From positions 16,867-80,866 of the forward strand of contig CAZDOO010000014.1 in the NCBI GenBank assembly GCA_964507045.1: 64,000 nt of DNA. Direction: 5' to 3'. Source of the DNA: UBA8199 sp964507045 (lineage in GTDB: Bacteria; Verrucomicrobiota; Verrucomicrobiia; Limisphaerales; UBA8199). The notes beneath the pieces are model-generated. The model had not been told where the DNA came from, made no database searches, and saw only the letters and a list, made by a program, of their open reading frames with translations. The position numbers and the translations under genes were made by a program. Each line of letters starts with the position of its first letter. Positions within the stretch are counted from its first letter, which is position 1. Shown here one piece after another: positions 48,668 through 56,767 of this stretch.

Positions 48668-49042
48668 ATGTTAAAGAAATCTCTGCCGGTATTGCTTCTG
48701 TCGCTGCTGCTGGCCGGTTGTGCCAGCCAGCTCACGAATCTCACGCCCCTCGAGCAGAAACGCAACCCCAACAACCTCTACCCGGTCGAAGTCTCCTTGA
48801 ATAGCCGCCAGCAAACGCTGCGATGGCAAAGCATCCAGCCCCAGATCCTGGTCGGCAGGGAGGTCTGCCAGATGCGTCCCACGCCGCTCATGTCCAACCG
48901 TTGGGAAGGCCTGGTTCCGGTGCCGCCCGGAGCGAGCAGCGTCGAATACCGCTACAAGCTGGATTATCAGTACAACCGAATGGGTGCACCCGGCAACGGC
49001 AGCGCCCTTTCTCCCAAGTACGTTCTGAAGATTATTGAATAA
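48668..49042 (+). CDS. Small lipoprotein of unknown function
   Basis: A 124-aa protein with a lipoprotein signal: L-S-L-L-L-A-G-C, with Cys near residue 18. The mature part (V-S-L-N-S-R-Q-Q-T-L-R-W, V-P-P-G-A-S-S-V-E-Y-R-Y-K-L-D-Y) looks like a short beta domain. I do not recognise a family. It follows the roadblock gene by 77 bases on the same strand. Confidence 0.8.
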   Translation: MLKKSLPVLLLSLLLAGCASQLTNLTPLEQKRNPNNLYPVEVSLNSRQQTLRWQSIQPQILVGREVCQMRPTPLMSNRWEGLVPVPPGASSVEYRYKLDYQYNRMGAPGNGSALSPKYVLKIIE

Positions 49043-49053
49043 GCGCCCGCCGG

Positions 49054-49464
49054 CTATTTCGGCGGCGCCTTGCCCAGCAGCTTGCCCAGACCGGTCCAGG
49101 CCAGCAGGCCCAGACCGACGGGCGTTCCGGTGACGAAGGTGGGGATGGCGGCCAGCACAGCCAGGATGGTGGCGAAAGTCAGCGCACGGCCTGCGGCATC
49201 TTGCTTGAGATGCCGCTGAATCAGGAAGGTCGGCACGAACACCGCCGCAAAGCAGGACGGGATCGCCACGATCCAGTCCGCGGGCATCCAGTCGAATATG
49301 GCCCAGAGAGTGTCCACCGCAACCAGGATCAACGCTGACAAGGCGTGAATCGGAGGTCCGCCGGCGGCTGTCCCGGTCACCGCTGGAGGGGCCGCCAGGG
49401 GAGGCAAGACCTCAACCGTCACCGCTTTGGCGGGCACCTCGCTGATTTTTGGCGGCGTTTCCAC
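49054..49464 (-). CDS. Small membrane protein of unknown function (start uncertain)
   Basis: About 136 aa. Residues 30-60 and 85-115 form hydrophobic helices (A-L-S-A-L-I-L-V-A-V and L-T-F-A-T-I-L-A-V-L-A-A-I). The frame continues upstream into the next gene, but that part is Arg/Cys-rich and overlaps the propeller gene; the GTG at 49464 is the most plausible start, without a clear Shine-Dalgarno site. Function unknown. Confidence 0.55.
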   Translation of the reverse strand: METPPKISEVPAKAVTVEVLPPLAAPPAVTGTAAGGPPIHALSALILVAVDTLWAIFDWMPADWIVAIPSCFAAVFVPTFLIQRHLKQDAAGRALTFATILAVLAAIPTFVTGTPVGLGLLAWTGLGKLLGKAPPK

Positions 49465-49514
49465 TCGAACACAAGATCCGCTTGCCCGGGAGCCTTGTCC
49501 AGAGCACGAGCACG

Positions 49515-50714
49515 CTATTGGCCGCTCACATCCACGCACACCACGTCGCCAACCGCGTTGCGGCAGTAGATGTGGCCGTTGGACAGGACCGGCATAGTCC
49601 AGCATTTCCCCTTGAGCACCTGCGCGCGCGAGATCGGCTGGAACCCGGCGGGCGCGGCTTGGACAATGATCAGCTCCCCCTTCTCGCTCAACGCCACCAG
49701 CTTCCCGTCGGCGGCCATGAGCGAGCCTTTGCCAAACTCACGGTAAGTCCACTTCAACTCCCCGGTGTCGAACGCGACGCAACGCAACCCGCCGTCGTCG
49801 GGGCCGTAAAGATGCCCCTGCCACAACACGCAGGTGTTGAAGTGATTGCGGATGTTCTTGTTCTCCCAAACCTTCGCCGCCCCCTGGGCCGACACTTTCA
49901 GCAGGACGCCGCCGTGATTGTAGCCGGATGAGAGGAACACCTTGTCGCCGGCCACAATCGGGTCGGCGGCGTTGACATCATATTCCGTCTTCCAGGGATA
50001 ACTCCAGAGCACCCGCCCGTCGCCGGGCTTCACCACCTCCAGTGATTGGCGGGACAGGATGGCGAGAAACCGGTCCTGACCGATCGTCAACGGAACGGGG
50101 GTGGCATAGGCGCCGACGCTCTTGGCCGAAACCCAAACGACCTTGCCCGACTGCTTGTCCAGCGCCACCCCGGCGCTGCCCATGTTGAGCACCGCCAGGT
50201 TCCCCTCAATCAGGACAGAACCGGCGCAGCCCCACGTGGGTATCGCCAGCCCTAATTCCCGGTTCAGGTTCTTTGACCAGATCACTGTGCCCTTCAGCTC
50301 GTCCAGGCAGAACACGTCTCCCTTTCGGCTGTGGGTATAGACGCGGCCATCGGCCACCGTCGGCGTAGCGCACGGCCCGCCTTCAAAGTTCTTCGGATCG
50401 AGCGGGCAGGCGTAGGAGTATTCCCAGATCACCTTCCCCGTGTTGGCGTCCAGGCAGAAAACCCGGTCGGTGTCGGCGGCATTGCCCATCGTATAGACGC
50501 GCCCGCCCTTGACCGAGAACGAAGCGAAACCGGTGCCGACCGCTGCCTTCCAAAGCTGCTTCGGCCCCGCGGCAGGCCACTGCGCCTGCCAGCCTTTCTC
50601 CGGCGAAATGCCGTTCAGGTCCGGCCCCCGCCAGCGGGGCCAGTCCACCCCGCCCGCCGCGAGCGCGCCGAAAGCCGCCAGTGCCAGAAACCCAGTCGCA
50701 AAGAAGAACTTCAT
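49515..50714 (-). CDS. Exported PQQ-like beta-propeller protein
   Basis: A 399-aa protein with a signal peptide (M-K-F-F-F-A-T-G-F-L-A-L-A-A) and W-P-R-W-R-G-P as the usual start of this family in Verrucomicrobia and Planctomycetes. Repeated blades (V-Y-T-x-G, V-F-C-L-D-A-N-T-G-K-V-I-W) match the PQQ/quinoprotein-like propeller. No cofactor-binding residues of true quinoprotein dehydrogenases can be pointed to, so a structural or binding role is as likely. Divergent from the first sulfatase. Confidence 0.85.
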   Translation of the reverse strand: MKFFFATGFLALAAFGALAAGGVDWPRWRGPDLNGISPEKGWQAQWPAAGPKQLWKAAVGTGFASFSVKGGRVYTMGNAADTDRVFCLDANTGKVIWEYSYACPLDPKNFEGGPCATPTVADGRVYTHSRKGDVFCLDELKGTVIWSKNLNRELGLAIPTWGCAGSVLIEGNLAVLNMGSAGVALDKQSGKVVWVSAKSVGAYATPVPLTIGQDRFLAILSRQSLEVVKPGDGRVLWSYPWKTEYDVNAADPIVAGDKVFLSSGYNHGGVLLKVSAQGAAKVWENKNIRNHFNTCVLWQGHLYGPDDGGLRCVAFDTGELKWTYREFGKGSLMAADGKLVALSEKGELIIVQAAPAGFQPISRAQVLKGKCWTMPVLSNGHIYCRNAVGDVVCVDVSGQ

Positions 50715-50854
50715 AGCGCGCAGTTAACCCCGCCTCCGAAGCGCTGTCAACCCGGCGCCGCCAAGCGCGGGCGCCGCCCCACCGGCGTTTAGTCCCATAG
50801 GGGGGAACATCCGGGCTTCCCTTGCGGACAGATCCCGCTATAAGTGGTAGCGCT

Positions 50855-52411
50855 ATGATGAAGCTTACTCTCGCAGCGGCGGCTCGCCAGAGCGCCTCCT
50901 TTTTTCGGGAACCAACTCAGCAACGCTCTGCCAAGGCGCCGCCACGCCGGCCGCATTATCTTCGCGCCCTGCTGGTGCTGCTGCTCTGGGCCGCGGCCTT
51001 CGGCGGGGCGCAAGCTGCTTCGCAACGCCCGAACATCGTATTCATCCTAGCCGACGATCTCGGCTACACTGACGTGGGCTGTTTCGGCAGCAAGTATTAC
51101 GAGACGCCCAACATTGATCGCATGGCCGCGAGCGGCATCCGGTTCACCAGCGGCTACACCTGCGGCCCGAACTGCGCCCCCACCCGGGCCGCGCTCCTGA
51201 GCGGCCAATACGGCCCCCGCACCGGCGTTTACACCGTCGGCAGCATCGAGCGTTTCGACTGGCGCAGCCGCCCGCTCCGGCCCGTAGACAATGTCACCCA
51301 ACTGCCGCTGGACAAGATCACCCTGGCGCAGTCGTTGAAGAAGGCCGGCTACGCCACGGCCATGTTCGGCAAGTGGCATCTCGGCGATGGCGGGCCGCAT
51401 CACCCGAGCCAACGCGGGTTCGACGAGGCTATTGTCAGCGCCGGGGTGCATTTCGACTTCGTCACCCAACCGCCGGTCGAGTATCCCAAGGGCGCCTACC
51501 TGGCCGACTTCCTGACGGACAAAGCCGTGGACTTCATCCGGCGGCACAAGGAAGGACCGTTCTTCCTGTACCTGCCGCATTATGCCGTGCACAAGCCGCT
51601 CCAGGCCAAAGACAACCTGATCGCGAAGTTCAAGCCCAAATCACCCGTCGGCGGCCATAACAACCCCACCTACGCCGCGATGATTGCCAGCGTGGACGAG
51701 AGCGTCGGCCGCATCCTCGCGCTCCTGGACGAACTTAAGCTCGCGGACAACACGCTGGTCATTTTCTCCAGCGATAACGGCGGCGTCGGCGGCTACGTGC
51801 GCGAGGGCATCAAGACCGCCGGCGATGTGACCGACAACACGCCATTGCGTGGCGGCAAAGGCATGCTTTACGAGGGCGGCATCCGGGTGCCCTACGTCTT
51901 TCGCTGGCCCGGCCACATTCCTCCGGGCACGGTTTGCGATCAACCCGTCAACAGCGTGGACCTATATCCCACGCTGCTCGAGGTGGTCGGCGCCCAACGG
52001 CCGCCCAACTACACGCTGGACGGCATCAGCTACCTCAAGCTGCTGACCAGCGGCGGCCAGGCCACGCTGGACCGCGACGCCATCTTCTGGCACTTCCCGG
52101 GCTACCTCGGCGCGGGCGCGGGCTCGTGGCGCACCACGCCCGCCGGCGCCATTCGCAGCGGCGACTGGAAACTGCAGGAGTTCTTCGAGGATGGCCGCAT
52201 CGAGCTGTATAACCTGCGCGACGACCTTGGCCAGACCAACAACCTCGCGGCGAAGCTGCCCGGCAAAGCCAACGAACTGCACGCGCGCTTGACCGCCTGG
52301 CGCCAGACGGTCAAAGCGCCGATGCCCGCCAAGAATACCGATGCGGGCCAGGCAGCCCCGGCCAAGAAAGGCAAGAAGAAGAAGCAGAAGAGCGCCAGCG
52401 CGGACGATTGA
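50855..52411 (+). CDS. Type I sulfatase, exported
   Basis: A 518-aa protein. After a long basic n-region and a hydrophobic segment (L-L-V-L-L-L-W-A-A-A-F) the sulfatase domain starts: F-I-L-A-D-D-L-G-Y, then C-A-P-T-R-A-A-L-L-S-G, where the Cys is converted to formylglycine, then G-K-W-H-L-G and F-S-S-D-N-G-G. Metal ligands D-D and D-N are intact. A K-rich tail ends it. The substrate (sulfated polysaccharide or other ester) cannot be read. No formylglycine-generating enzyme lies in the window. An alternative start is ATG 50858. Confidence 0.92.
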   Translation: MMKLTLAAAARQSASFFREPTQQRSAKAPPRRPHYLRALLVLLLWAAAFGGAQAASQRPNIVFILADDLGYTDVGCFGSKYYETPNIDRMAASGIRFTSGYTCGPNCAPTRAALLSGQYGPRTGVYTVGSIERFDWRSRPLRPVDNVTQLPLDKITLAQSLKKAGYATAMFGKWHLGDGGPHHPSQRGFDEAIVSAGVHFDFVTQPPVEYPKGAYLADFLTDKAVDFIRRHKEGPFFLYLPHYAVHKPLQAKDNLIAKFKPKSPVGGHNNPTYAAMIASVDESVGRILALLDELKLADNTLVIFSSDNGGVGGYVREGIKTAGDVTDNTPLRGGKGMLYEGGIRVPYVFRWPGHIPPGTVCDQPVNSVDLYPTLLEVVGAQRPPNYTLDGISYLKLLTSGGQATLDRDAIFWHFPGYLGAGAGSWRTTPAGAIRSGDWKLQEFFEDGRIELYNLRDDLGQTNNLAAKLPGKANELHARLTAWRQTVKAPMPAKNTDAGQAAPAKKGKKKKQKSASADD

Positions 52412-52507
52412 GCCGCCGGGAGTCGGGCCCAGTTCCGACCGGCGCAGAGTTAATGCGAGTTCTCCGTTTGCCCAGCCACTATCCAAGTCGAACCTGTTGA
52501 TGCACTT

Positions 52508-53896
52508 ATGACCATGAACAAGTTGAATCTCCTCCTTGCTGGTACCATCGCCCTCCTGGCCGGCGCGCCCGCTCCGGTCCGGGCCGAGAAGCTGCCCAAC
52601 ATCGTCATCATCCTCGCCGACGATTTGGGCTACGGCGATCTGGGCTGCTACGGCCACCCGAGCATCCGCACGCCGAACCTCGACCGCATGGCCGCCGAGG
52701 GGATGCGCTTCACGGACTTCTACGTGGCGGCCACCGTCTGCACGCCCAGCCGCGCCGCTCTGCTCACCGGCCGGCTGCCCATCCGCAGCGGCATGTCCGG
52801 CGATCTCCAGCACCGCGTGCAGAATAAGAATTCTCCCGGCGGCCTGCCGCCGGAGGAAATCACGATCGCCCGCGCCCTCAAGACCGGGGGTTATGCGACA
52901 CAGGCCATCGGCAAGTGGCACCTGGGCCACTACCCGCAGAACCTGCCCACCAGCCACGGCTTCGACGCTTTCTACGGCTTGCGCTGGTCCAACGACATGG
53001 AGCCCGCGCGCGGCATCCCCAGGAACGCTTCGTCCAGCCTCAACCCCCAGGTCGAGTGGTGGAACGCCGCCCTGATGCGCAACGACCAGATCATCGAGCA
53101 GCCGACCGACCTGCACACGCTCACCAAACGCTACACCGCGGAAGCGGTGCGGTTCATCCAGCAGCACCGAAAAGGGCCGTTCTTCCTCTACTTCGCACAC
53201 ACCTACCCGCACATTCCGCTCTTCGCCTCGCCGCAGTTTCAGCAGACCAGCCCGCGCGGCTTGTATGGAGATGTGGTCGAGGAGCTGGATTGGAGCGTCG
53301 GCCAGGTGCTGGACACGTTGCGCCAGCAGGGCTTGGACAAGAACACCCTGGTCTTCTTCACCAGCGACAACGGCCCGTGGTTGATCAAAGACCGCGTCGG
53401 CGGTTGCGCCGGCCTCTTGCAAGGCGGCAAAGGCAGCACCTGGGAGGGCGGCATGCGCGAGCCGGGCATCGCCTGGTGGCCGGGCAAAATCAAGGCCGGC
53501 ACCGTCAATCGCGAACTGGCGTGCTCGATGGACCTGTTCACCACCGCCCTAACCCTGGCCAAAGTCCCCGTTCCCTCCGACCGCATCATTGACGGCGTGG
53601 ACCTGACCCCGCTGCTCCGGGGCAAGGGCGCCAGCCAGCGTCACCTGGTGATCTACTACAACGGCGACGAGGTCTATGCCATCCGCAAGGGCCCCTACAA
53701 GGCCCACTTCACCACCTTCTCAGGCTACGGCAAGGACACGCCCGAAAAGCACGATCCGCCGTTGCTGTTCCACCTGCCGAACGACCCGGGCGAACGCTTT
53801 GACATCGCCGCCGATCACCCCGAGGTCATCGCCGACCTCCAGCAGGAGCTGGCCAAGCATCGCGTCGGCCTGGTGCCCGGGAAACGGCAGTATTGA
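52508..53896 (+). CDS. Type I sulfatase, exported, second copy
   Basis: A 462-aa protein of the same family but not a close copy of the previous one. Signal peptide M-T-M-N-K-L-N-L-L-L-A-G-T-I-A-L-L, then I-L-A-D-D-L-G-Y-G-D, C-T-P-S-R-A-A-L-L-T-G (formylglycine Cys), G-K-W-H-L-G and F-T-S-D-N-G-P. Its position 96 bases after the first sulfatase suggests co-expression. Closest family names in such genomes are arylsulfatase A/N-acetylgalactosamine sulfatase types, which is not proof of substrate. Confidence 0.92.
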   Translation: MTMNKLNLLLAGTIALLAGAPAPVRAEKLPNIVIILADDLGYGDLGCYGHPSIRTPNLDRMAAEGMRFTDFYVAATVCTPSRAALLTGRLPIRSGMSGDLQHRVQNKNSPGGLPPEEITIARALKTGGYATQAIGKWHLGHYPQNLPTSHGFDAFYGLRWSNDMEPARGIPRNASSSLNPQVEWWNAALMRNDQIIEQPTDLHTLTKRYTAEAVRFIQQHRKGPFFLYFAHTYPHIPLFASPQFQQTSPRGLYGDVVEELDWSVGQVLDTLRQQGLDKNTLVFFTSDNGPWLIKDRVGGCAGLLQGGKGSTWEGGMREPGIAWWPGKIKAGTVNRELACSMDLFTTALTLAKVPVPSDRIIDGVDLTPLLRGKGASQRHLVIYYNGDEVYAIRKGPYKAHFTTFSGYGKDTPEKHDPPLLFHLPNDPGERFDIAADHPEVIADLQQELAKHRVGLVPGKRQY

Positions 53897-53957
53897 ACCC
53901 GCTTACGCCATAGCCAGCCGCCACACCTCGCCCCCAGGGCGCAGGTATGAAGCCCAG

Positions 53958-54036
53958 GAAGGAGCGCGGACATTCTTGCCCGCCTGCCGGATTGTGGGCG
54001 GGACGAGCGGACAGGAATGTCCACGCTCCTTCATTC
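53958..54036. repeat. GGAGCGCGGACATT / AATGTCCACGCTCC imperfect palindrome
   Basis: The left arm begins AAGGAGCGCGGACATTCTTG and the right arm ends CAGGAATGTCCACGCTCCTT, degenerate complements around about 20 bases. It occupies the middle of the 220-base gap between the second sulfatase and the next gene. The pattern is one I associate with dispersed repeats of Verrucomicrobia genomes. Confidence 0.8.
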
Positions 54037-54116
54037 ATACGCCCGGCCTCCCCGCCGCCTCGCGATTGTCGGCTTGAACCGGGACGCGTTTGCCTGTAGA
54101 ACAGCTCGCAGCAGGT

Positions 54117-55082
54117 ATGACGCACGACATATTGCAGTCCGATATCGAGCTGGCCAAGCGGCTGAGGGACAGTCAGCATCCTGACGAGGAGATCATCCGG
54201 GCGCTCGTCCATCGCGGCGTTGAAGCGAGCATGGCCGCCCAGCTCGTGGATGACCTGCGCAGCGGCAGGAAGGTCACCGCCCAATCCCCCGCCCCGGCAG
54301 AGTTTGGTTTCCGGCGGCGCTCCCGCAGCGGGCGCACCGCACCCCCGGCGCGCGAAGATGGAGCCGCGCCCCCCCCGGCAGCCAAGGCTCCCAGCAAGCC
54401 GGAGGCGCCACCGGCCAGACACGACCGAAAACAACCCAAGCGCCTTTGGCCACTGCTCGCGGTTCTGGTTGGCCTGGCCTTGCTTGTTATTGGAATTACC
54501 CTTTTCCTGCGCGGCAAGGGAGGAATCAGCTCGCCAGCGGCACCGGGCCCCGCGGGAACAGCCCAACCCGCCCCTCCCCGGGCGCCAGCCCAGGTCGCCC
54601 CAGCCACCGGGACCAGTCCCCTCCCCGCCCTGGCGCTGGAGTTGAAGCCGGACGGCTTGCACATCGGCGGCCGCCTCGTGACCCGGGATGAGCTTCTGCC
54701 CGTGGTGACCGGCCTGCTGGGCGCCCCCACCCGAACGAACCAGGTCATGGTGACCGGCACGATGGTTTATGCCTTTGACCAGCACGGAGTGCTGGTTTAC
54801 TCGCAGCCCGGCGGCGGCACGAACAGCATCGTCCTGGATTGCGAAGCCACCGGCGGCACCCACGGCACCACCGCCCCGTTTGCCGGCTTGCTGAAGATGG
54901 AAGACCGGGCCATCGGTCCCGACATGGATTCCGCCGCGTTGACGGCCATCAAGGAGCTGAACCTGCAACCGCCCAGCGCCGGCGGCAGCGTCTGGAACGG
55001 CCGCTATCACGGCCTGGAACTCATCTTTGCCTACCTAAAGTCCCCCCGCCGCCTCAGCCTGATCGAGATTGACCTGAAGTAG
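54117..55082 (+). CDS. Single-pass membrane protein of unknown function
   Basis: A 321-aa protein. Residues 1-50 form a soluble helical part (I-E-L-A-K-R-L-R-D-S), 51-115 are Pro/Ala/Arg-rich, 118-138 a membrane helix (L-L-A-V-L-V-G-L-A-L-L-V-I-G-I), and 185-321 an exported-side globular domain (L-H-I-G-G-R-L-V-T, M-V-Y-A-F-D-Q-H-G-V-L-V-Y). I do not recognise the domain with confidence. ATG 54117 is preferred over TTG 54090; AGCAGG lies just upstream. Confidence 0.7.
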   Translation: MTHDILQSDIELAKRLRDSQHPDEEIIRALVHRGVEASMAAQLVDDLRSGRKVTAQSPAPAEFGFRRRSRSGRTAPPAREDGAAPPPAAKAPSKPEAPPARHDRKQPKRLWPLLAVLVGLALLVIGITLFLRGKGGISSPAAPGPAGTAQPAPPRAPAQVAPATGTSPLPALALELKPDGLHIGGRLVTRDELLPVVTGLLGAPTRTNQVMVTGTMVYAFDQHGVLVYSQPGGGTNSIVLDCEATGGTHGTTAPFAGLLKMEDRAIGPDMDSAALTAIKELNLQPPSAGGSVWNGRYHGLELIFAYLKSPRRLSLIEIDLK

Positions 55083-55176
55083 CCGCCATTCGGCCTTCAG
55101 TTGGCGTCAACGGCAAAGTGCGCTATGATTGACAGCGAGCTTGCCTAAATGACGGCAGCCGCACGGAACGAATACT

Positions 55177-55662
55177 ATGCAACTGAAGTTTGATTGGCTG
55201 ATCGTCCTGGAGAATCTGCACCGGGGAATCATGGTCACGGACGTGACCCTGGACGGCCCCGGCGGCCCCCGCATCCTCTACGTCAACCGCGCCTGGATGA
55301 GAATCACCGGGTATGACCGCGCCGACATCCGCGGCAAGACCCCGCGCATTTTGCAGGGCAAGCACACCGACCGGGGCCTGCTGCGCACCCTCAAGGCCAA
55401 ACTCCTCAACCGGGAAGTCTTTCACGGCCAGACCTGGAATTACCGCAAGAGCGGCCAGCCGTTCCTGATGAACTGGTATTGCTACGCGATCTACGGCGAC
55501 AACGGCAAGCCGCTCTACTATGTGGCCGAGCAGGAAGACGCCACGGAGTTGGAGACGCTCCGCATGAAACAGCGGTTGCTGCTCAACCCGCTTGACCCGG
55601 ATGCGAACCGGTTCTTCGCCGTCCTGGCGGAATACAAGGCCGGCCGGAAGCCGGCCGCTTAG
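55177..55662 (+). CDS. Stand-alone PAS domain protein (LOV-like fold without the photoactive Cys)
   Basis: A 161-aa protein consisting mostly of one PAS domain. It has the LOV-like order V-N-R-A-W-M-R-I-T-G-Y and then G-K-T-P-R-I-L-Q-G where photoactive LOV proteins have G-x-N-C-R-F-L-Q. The cysteine that bonds flavin is thus missing, so blue-light chemistry is unlikely; redox or ligand sensing remains possible. No output domain is attached, and no kinase is adjacent. It converges with cydB with six bases between. Confidence 0.82.
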   Translation: MQLKFDWLIVLENLHRGIMVTDVTLDGPGGPRILYVNRAWMRITGYDRADIRGKTPRILQGKHTDRGLLRTLKAKLLNREVFHGQTWNYRKSGQPFLMNWYCYAIYGDNGKPLYYVAEQEDATELETLRMKQRLLLNPLDPDANRFFAVLAEYKAGRKPAA

Positions 55663-55668
55663 CCTCCG

Positions 55669-56700
55669 CTAGTAGCTCATCCGGCCGAGCCGCACTTTGC
55701 CCCGGAAAATCCAGTAGATGCTTGCCGTGTAGGCCAGCACAATCGGCACGCCGATGGCCGCAATTATCAGCATGATGCTCAGCGTCTTGGGCGACGAGGC
55801 CGCGTTGTAGATGGTCAGGCTGTGCGCCGTGACCGGGTTGCTCAAGACCAGGTTGGGAAACATCTCCAGCCCAAAGAGCCCCATCAGGGTGGCCATCGCC
55901 GCGCAGGAGGAGAGAAACGCCCGCCAGTCCCGGCCCAGGTGAATCTCGCGCGGGATGTTGGCGATGGCCAGCATGTTGGCCACCGCGATGCTGAACAGCC
56001 ACGGGTTGGCCCGCACCCGGGCCGCCATGTGCGGCACGTAAATCAGCGTCGCCATCGTCGTCACCGCATAGCAGATGATGAAGCAGATGACGCAGTTGTT
56101 GATCCACCCGCGCAGGTTGTCATGCAGCGCCCCCTCGGTCTTCATCAGCGCGTAGATGGCGCCGTGCATTGTGAAGAGGGCCACAGTCGTGATTCCCAGC
56201 AGCAGCGGGTAAGGGCCCAGCAGGCTCCAGAACGTGCCGGCGAATTCGCCCCGGGCATCAATCGGGATGCCCCACGCGATGTTGCCCATCGCCACCCCGA
56301 TCAGCAGGCTGGACAGGATGCTCCCGGCGCTGAAGCCGATATCCCACATCTGCCGCCACCAGCGCATGGGCTGCTTGCTGCGGAACTCGATGGCCACCGC
56401 GCGGAAAATCAGCGCCACCAGCAGCAACACGAACGCCAGATAGAAACCGGAGAACACCGTCGCATACACGTTCGGGAACGCCGCGAACAAGGCGCCGCCG
56501 CCCGTCACCAGCCACACTTCATTGCCATCCCAAACCGGCCCGATGGCGTTGAGCATCACCCGCCGGTCATCATCCGTCTTGGTGAAAAGGTGCAGCGCTC
56601 CCACCCCCAGATCGAAGCCATCGAGCATGGCATAGCCCGTGAACAGCACCCCGATGAGGACGAACCAGATGGCGTTAAGATTAAGACATTCGAGGCTCAT
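55669..56700 (-). CDS. cydB: Cytochrome bd oxidase subunit II
   Basis: A 343-aa polytopic protein. V-W-D-G-N-E-V-W-L-V near residue 55 and G-Y-A-M-L-D-G-F-D-L-G-V-G near residue 20 are CydB signatures; about eight hydrophobic segments are present. Together with CydA it forms the quinol oxidase that reduces oxygen with high affinity. It lies 62 bases after cydA on the same strand, with an oligonucleotide repeat in the gap. No cydX-like small gene was found. ATG 56700 is chosen. Confidence 0.95.
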   Translation of the reverse strand: MSLECLNLNAIWFVLIGVLFTGYAMLDGFDLGVGALHLFTKTDDDRRVMLNAIGPVWDGNEVWLVTGGGALFAAFPNVYATVFSGFYLAFVLLLVALIFRAVAIEFRSKQPMRWWRQMWDIGFSAGSILSSLLIGVAMGNIAWGIPIDARGEFAGTFWSLLGPYPLLLGITTVALFTMHGAIYALMKTEGALHDNLRGWINNCVICFIICYAVTTMATLIYVPHMAARVRANPWLFSIAVANMLAIANIPREIHLGRDWRAFLSSCAAMATLMGLFGLEMFPNLVLSNPVTAHSLTIYNAASSPKTLSIMLIIAAIGVPIVLAYTASIYWIFRGKVRLGRMSY

Positions 56701-56731
56701 ACCCCGCGTAAACCTATGTAATTCTCGCAAC

Positions 56732-56767
56732 CCATTTGACTCAATTAACTCATTTGACCAATTTAAC
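56732..56767. repeat. CATTTGACTCAATTAACTCA repeat in the cydA-cydB gap
   Basis: The gap reads CATTTGACTCAATTAACTCA and continues TTTGACCAATTTAACC, a chain of 8-9-base units of the form TTTGAC(T)CAATT. On the minus strand it follows the cydA coding end and precedes cydB. It is AT-rich in an otherwise GC-rich genome. Confidence 0.6.
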
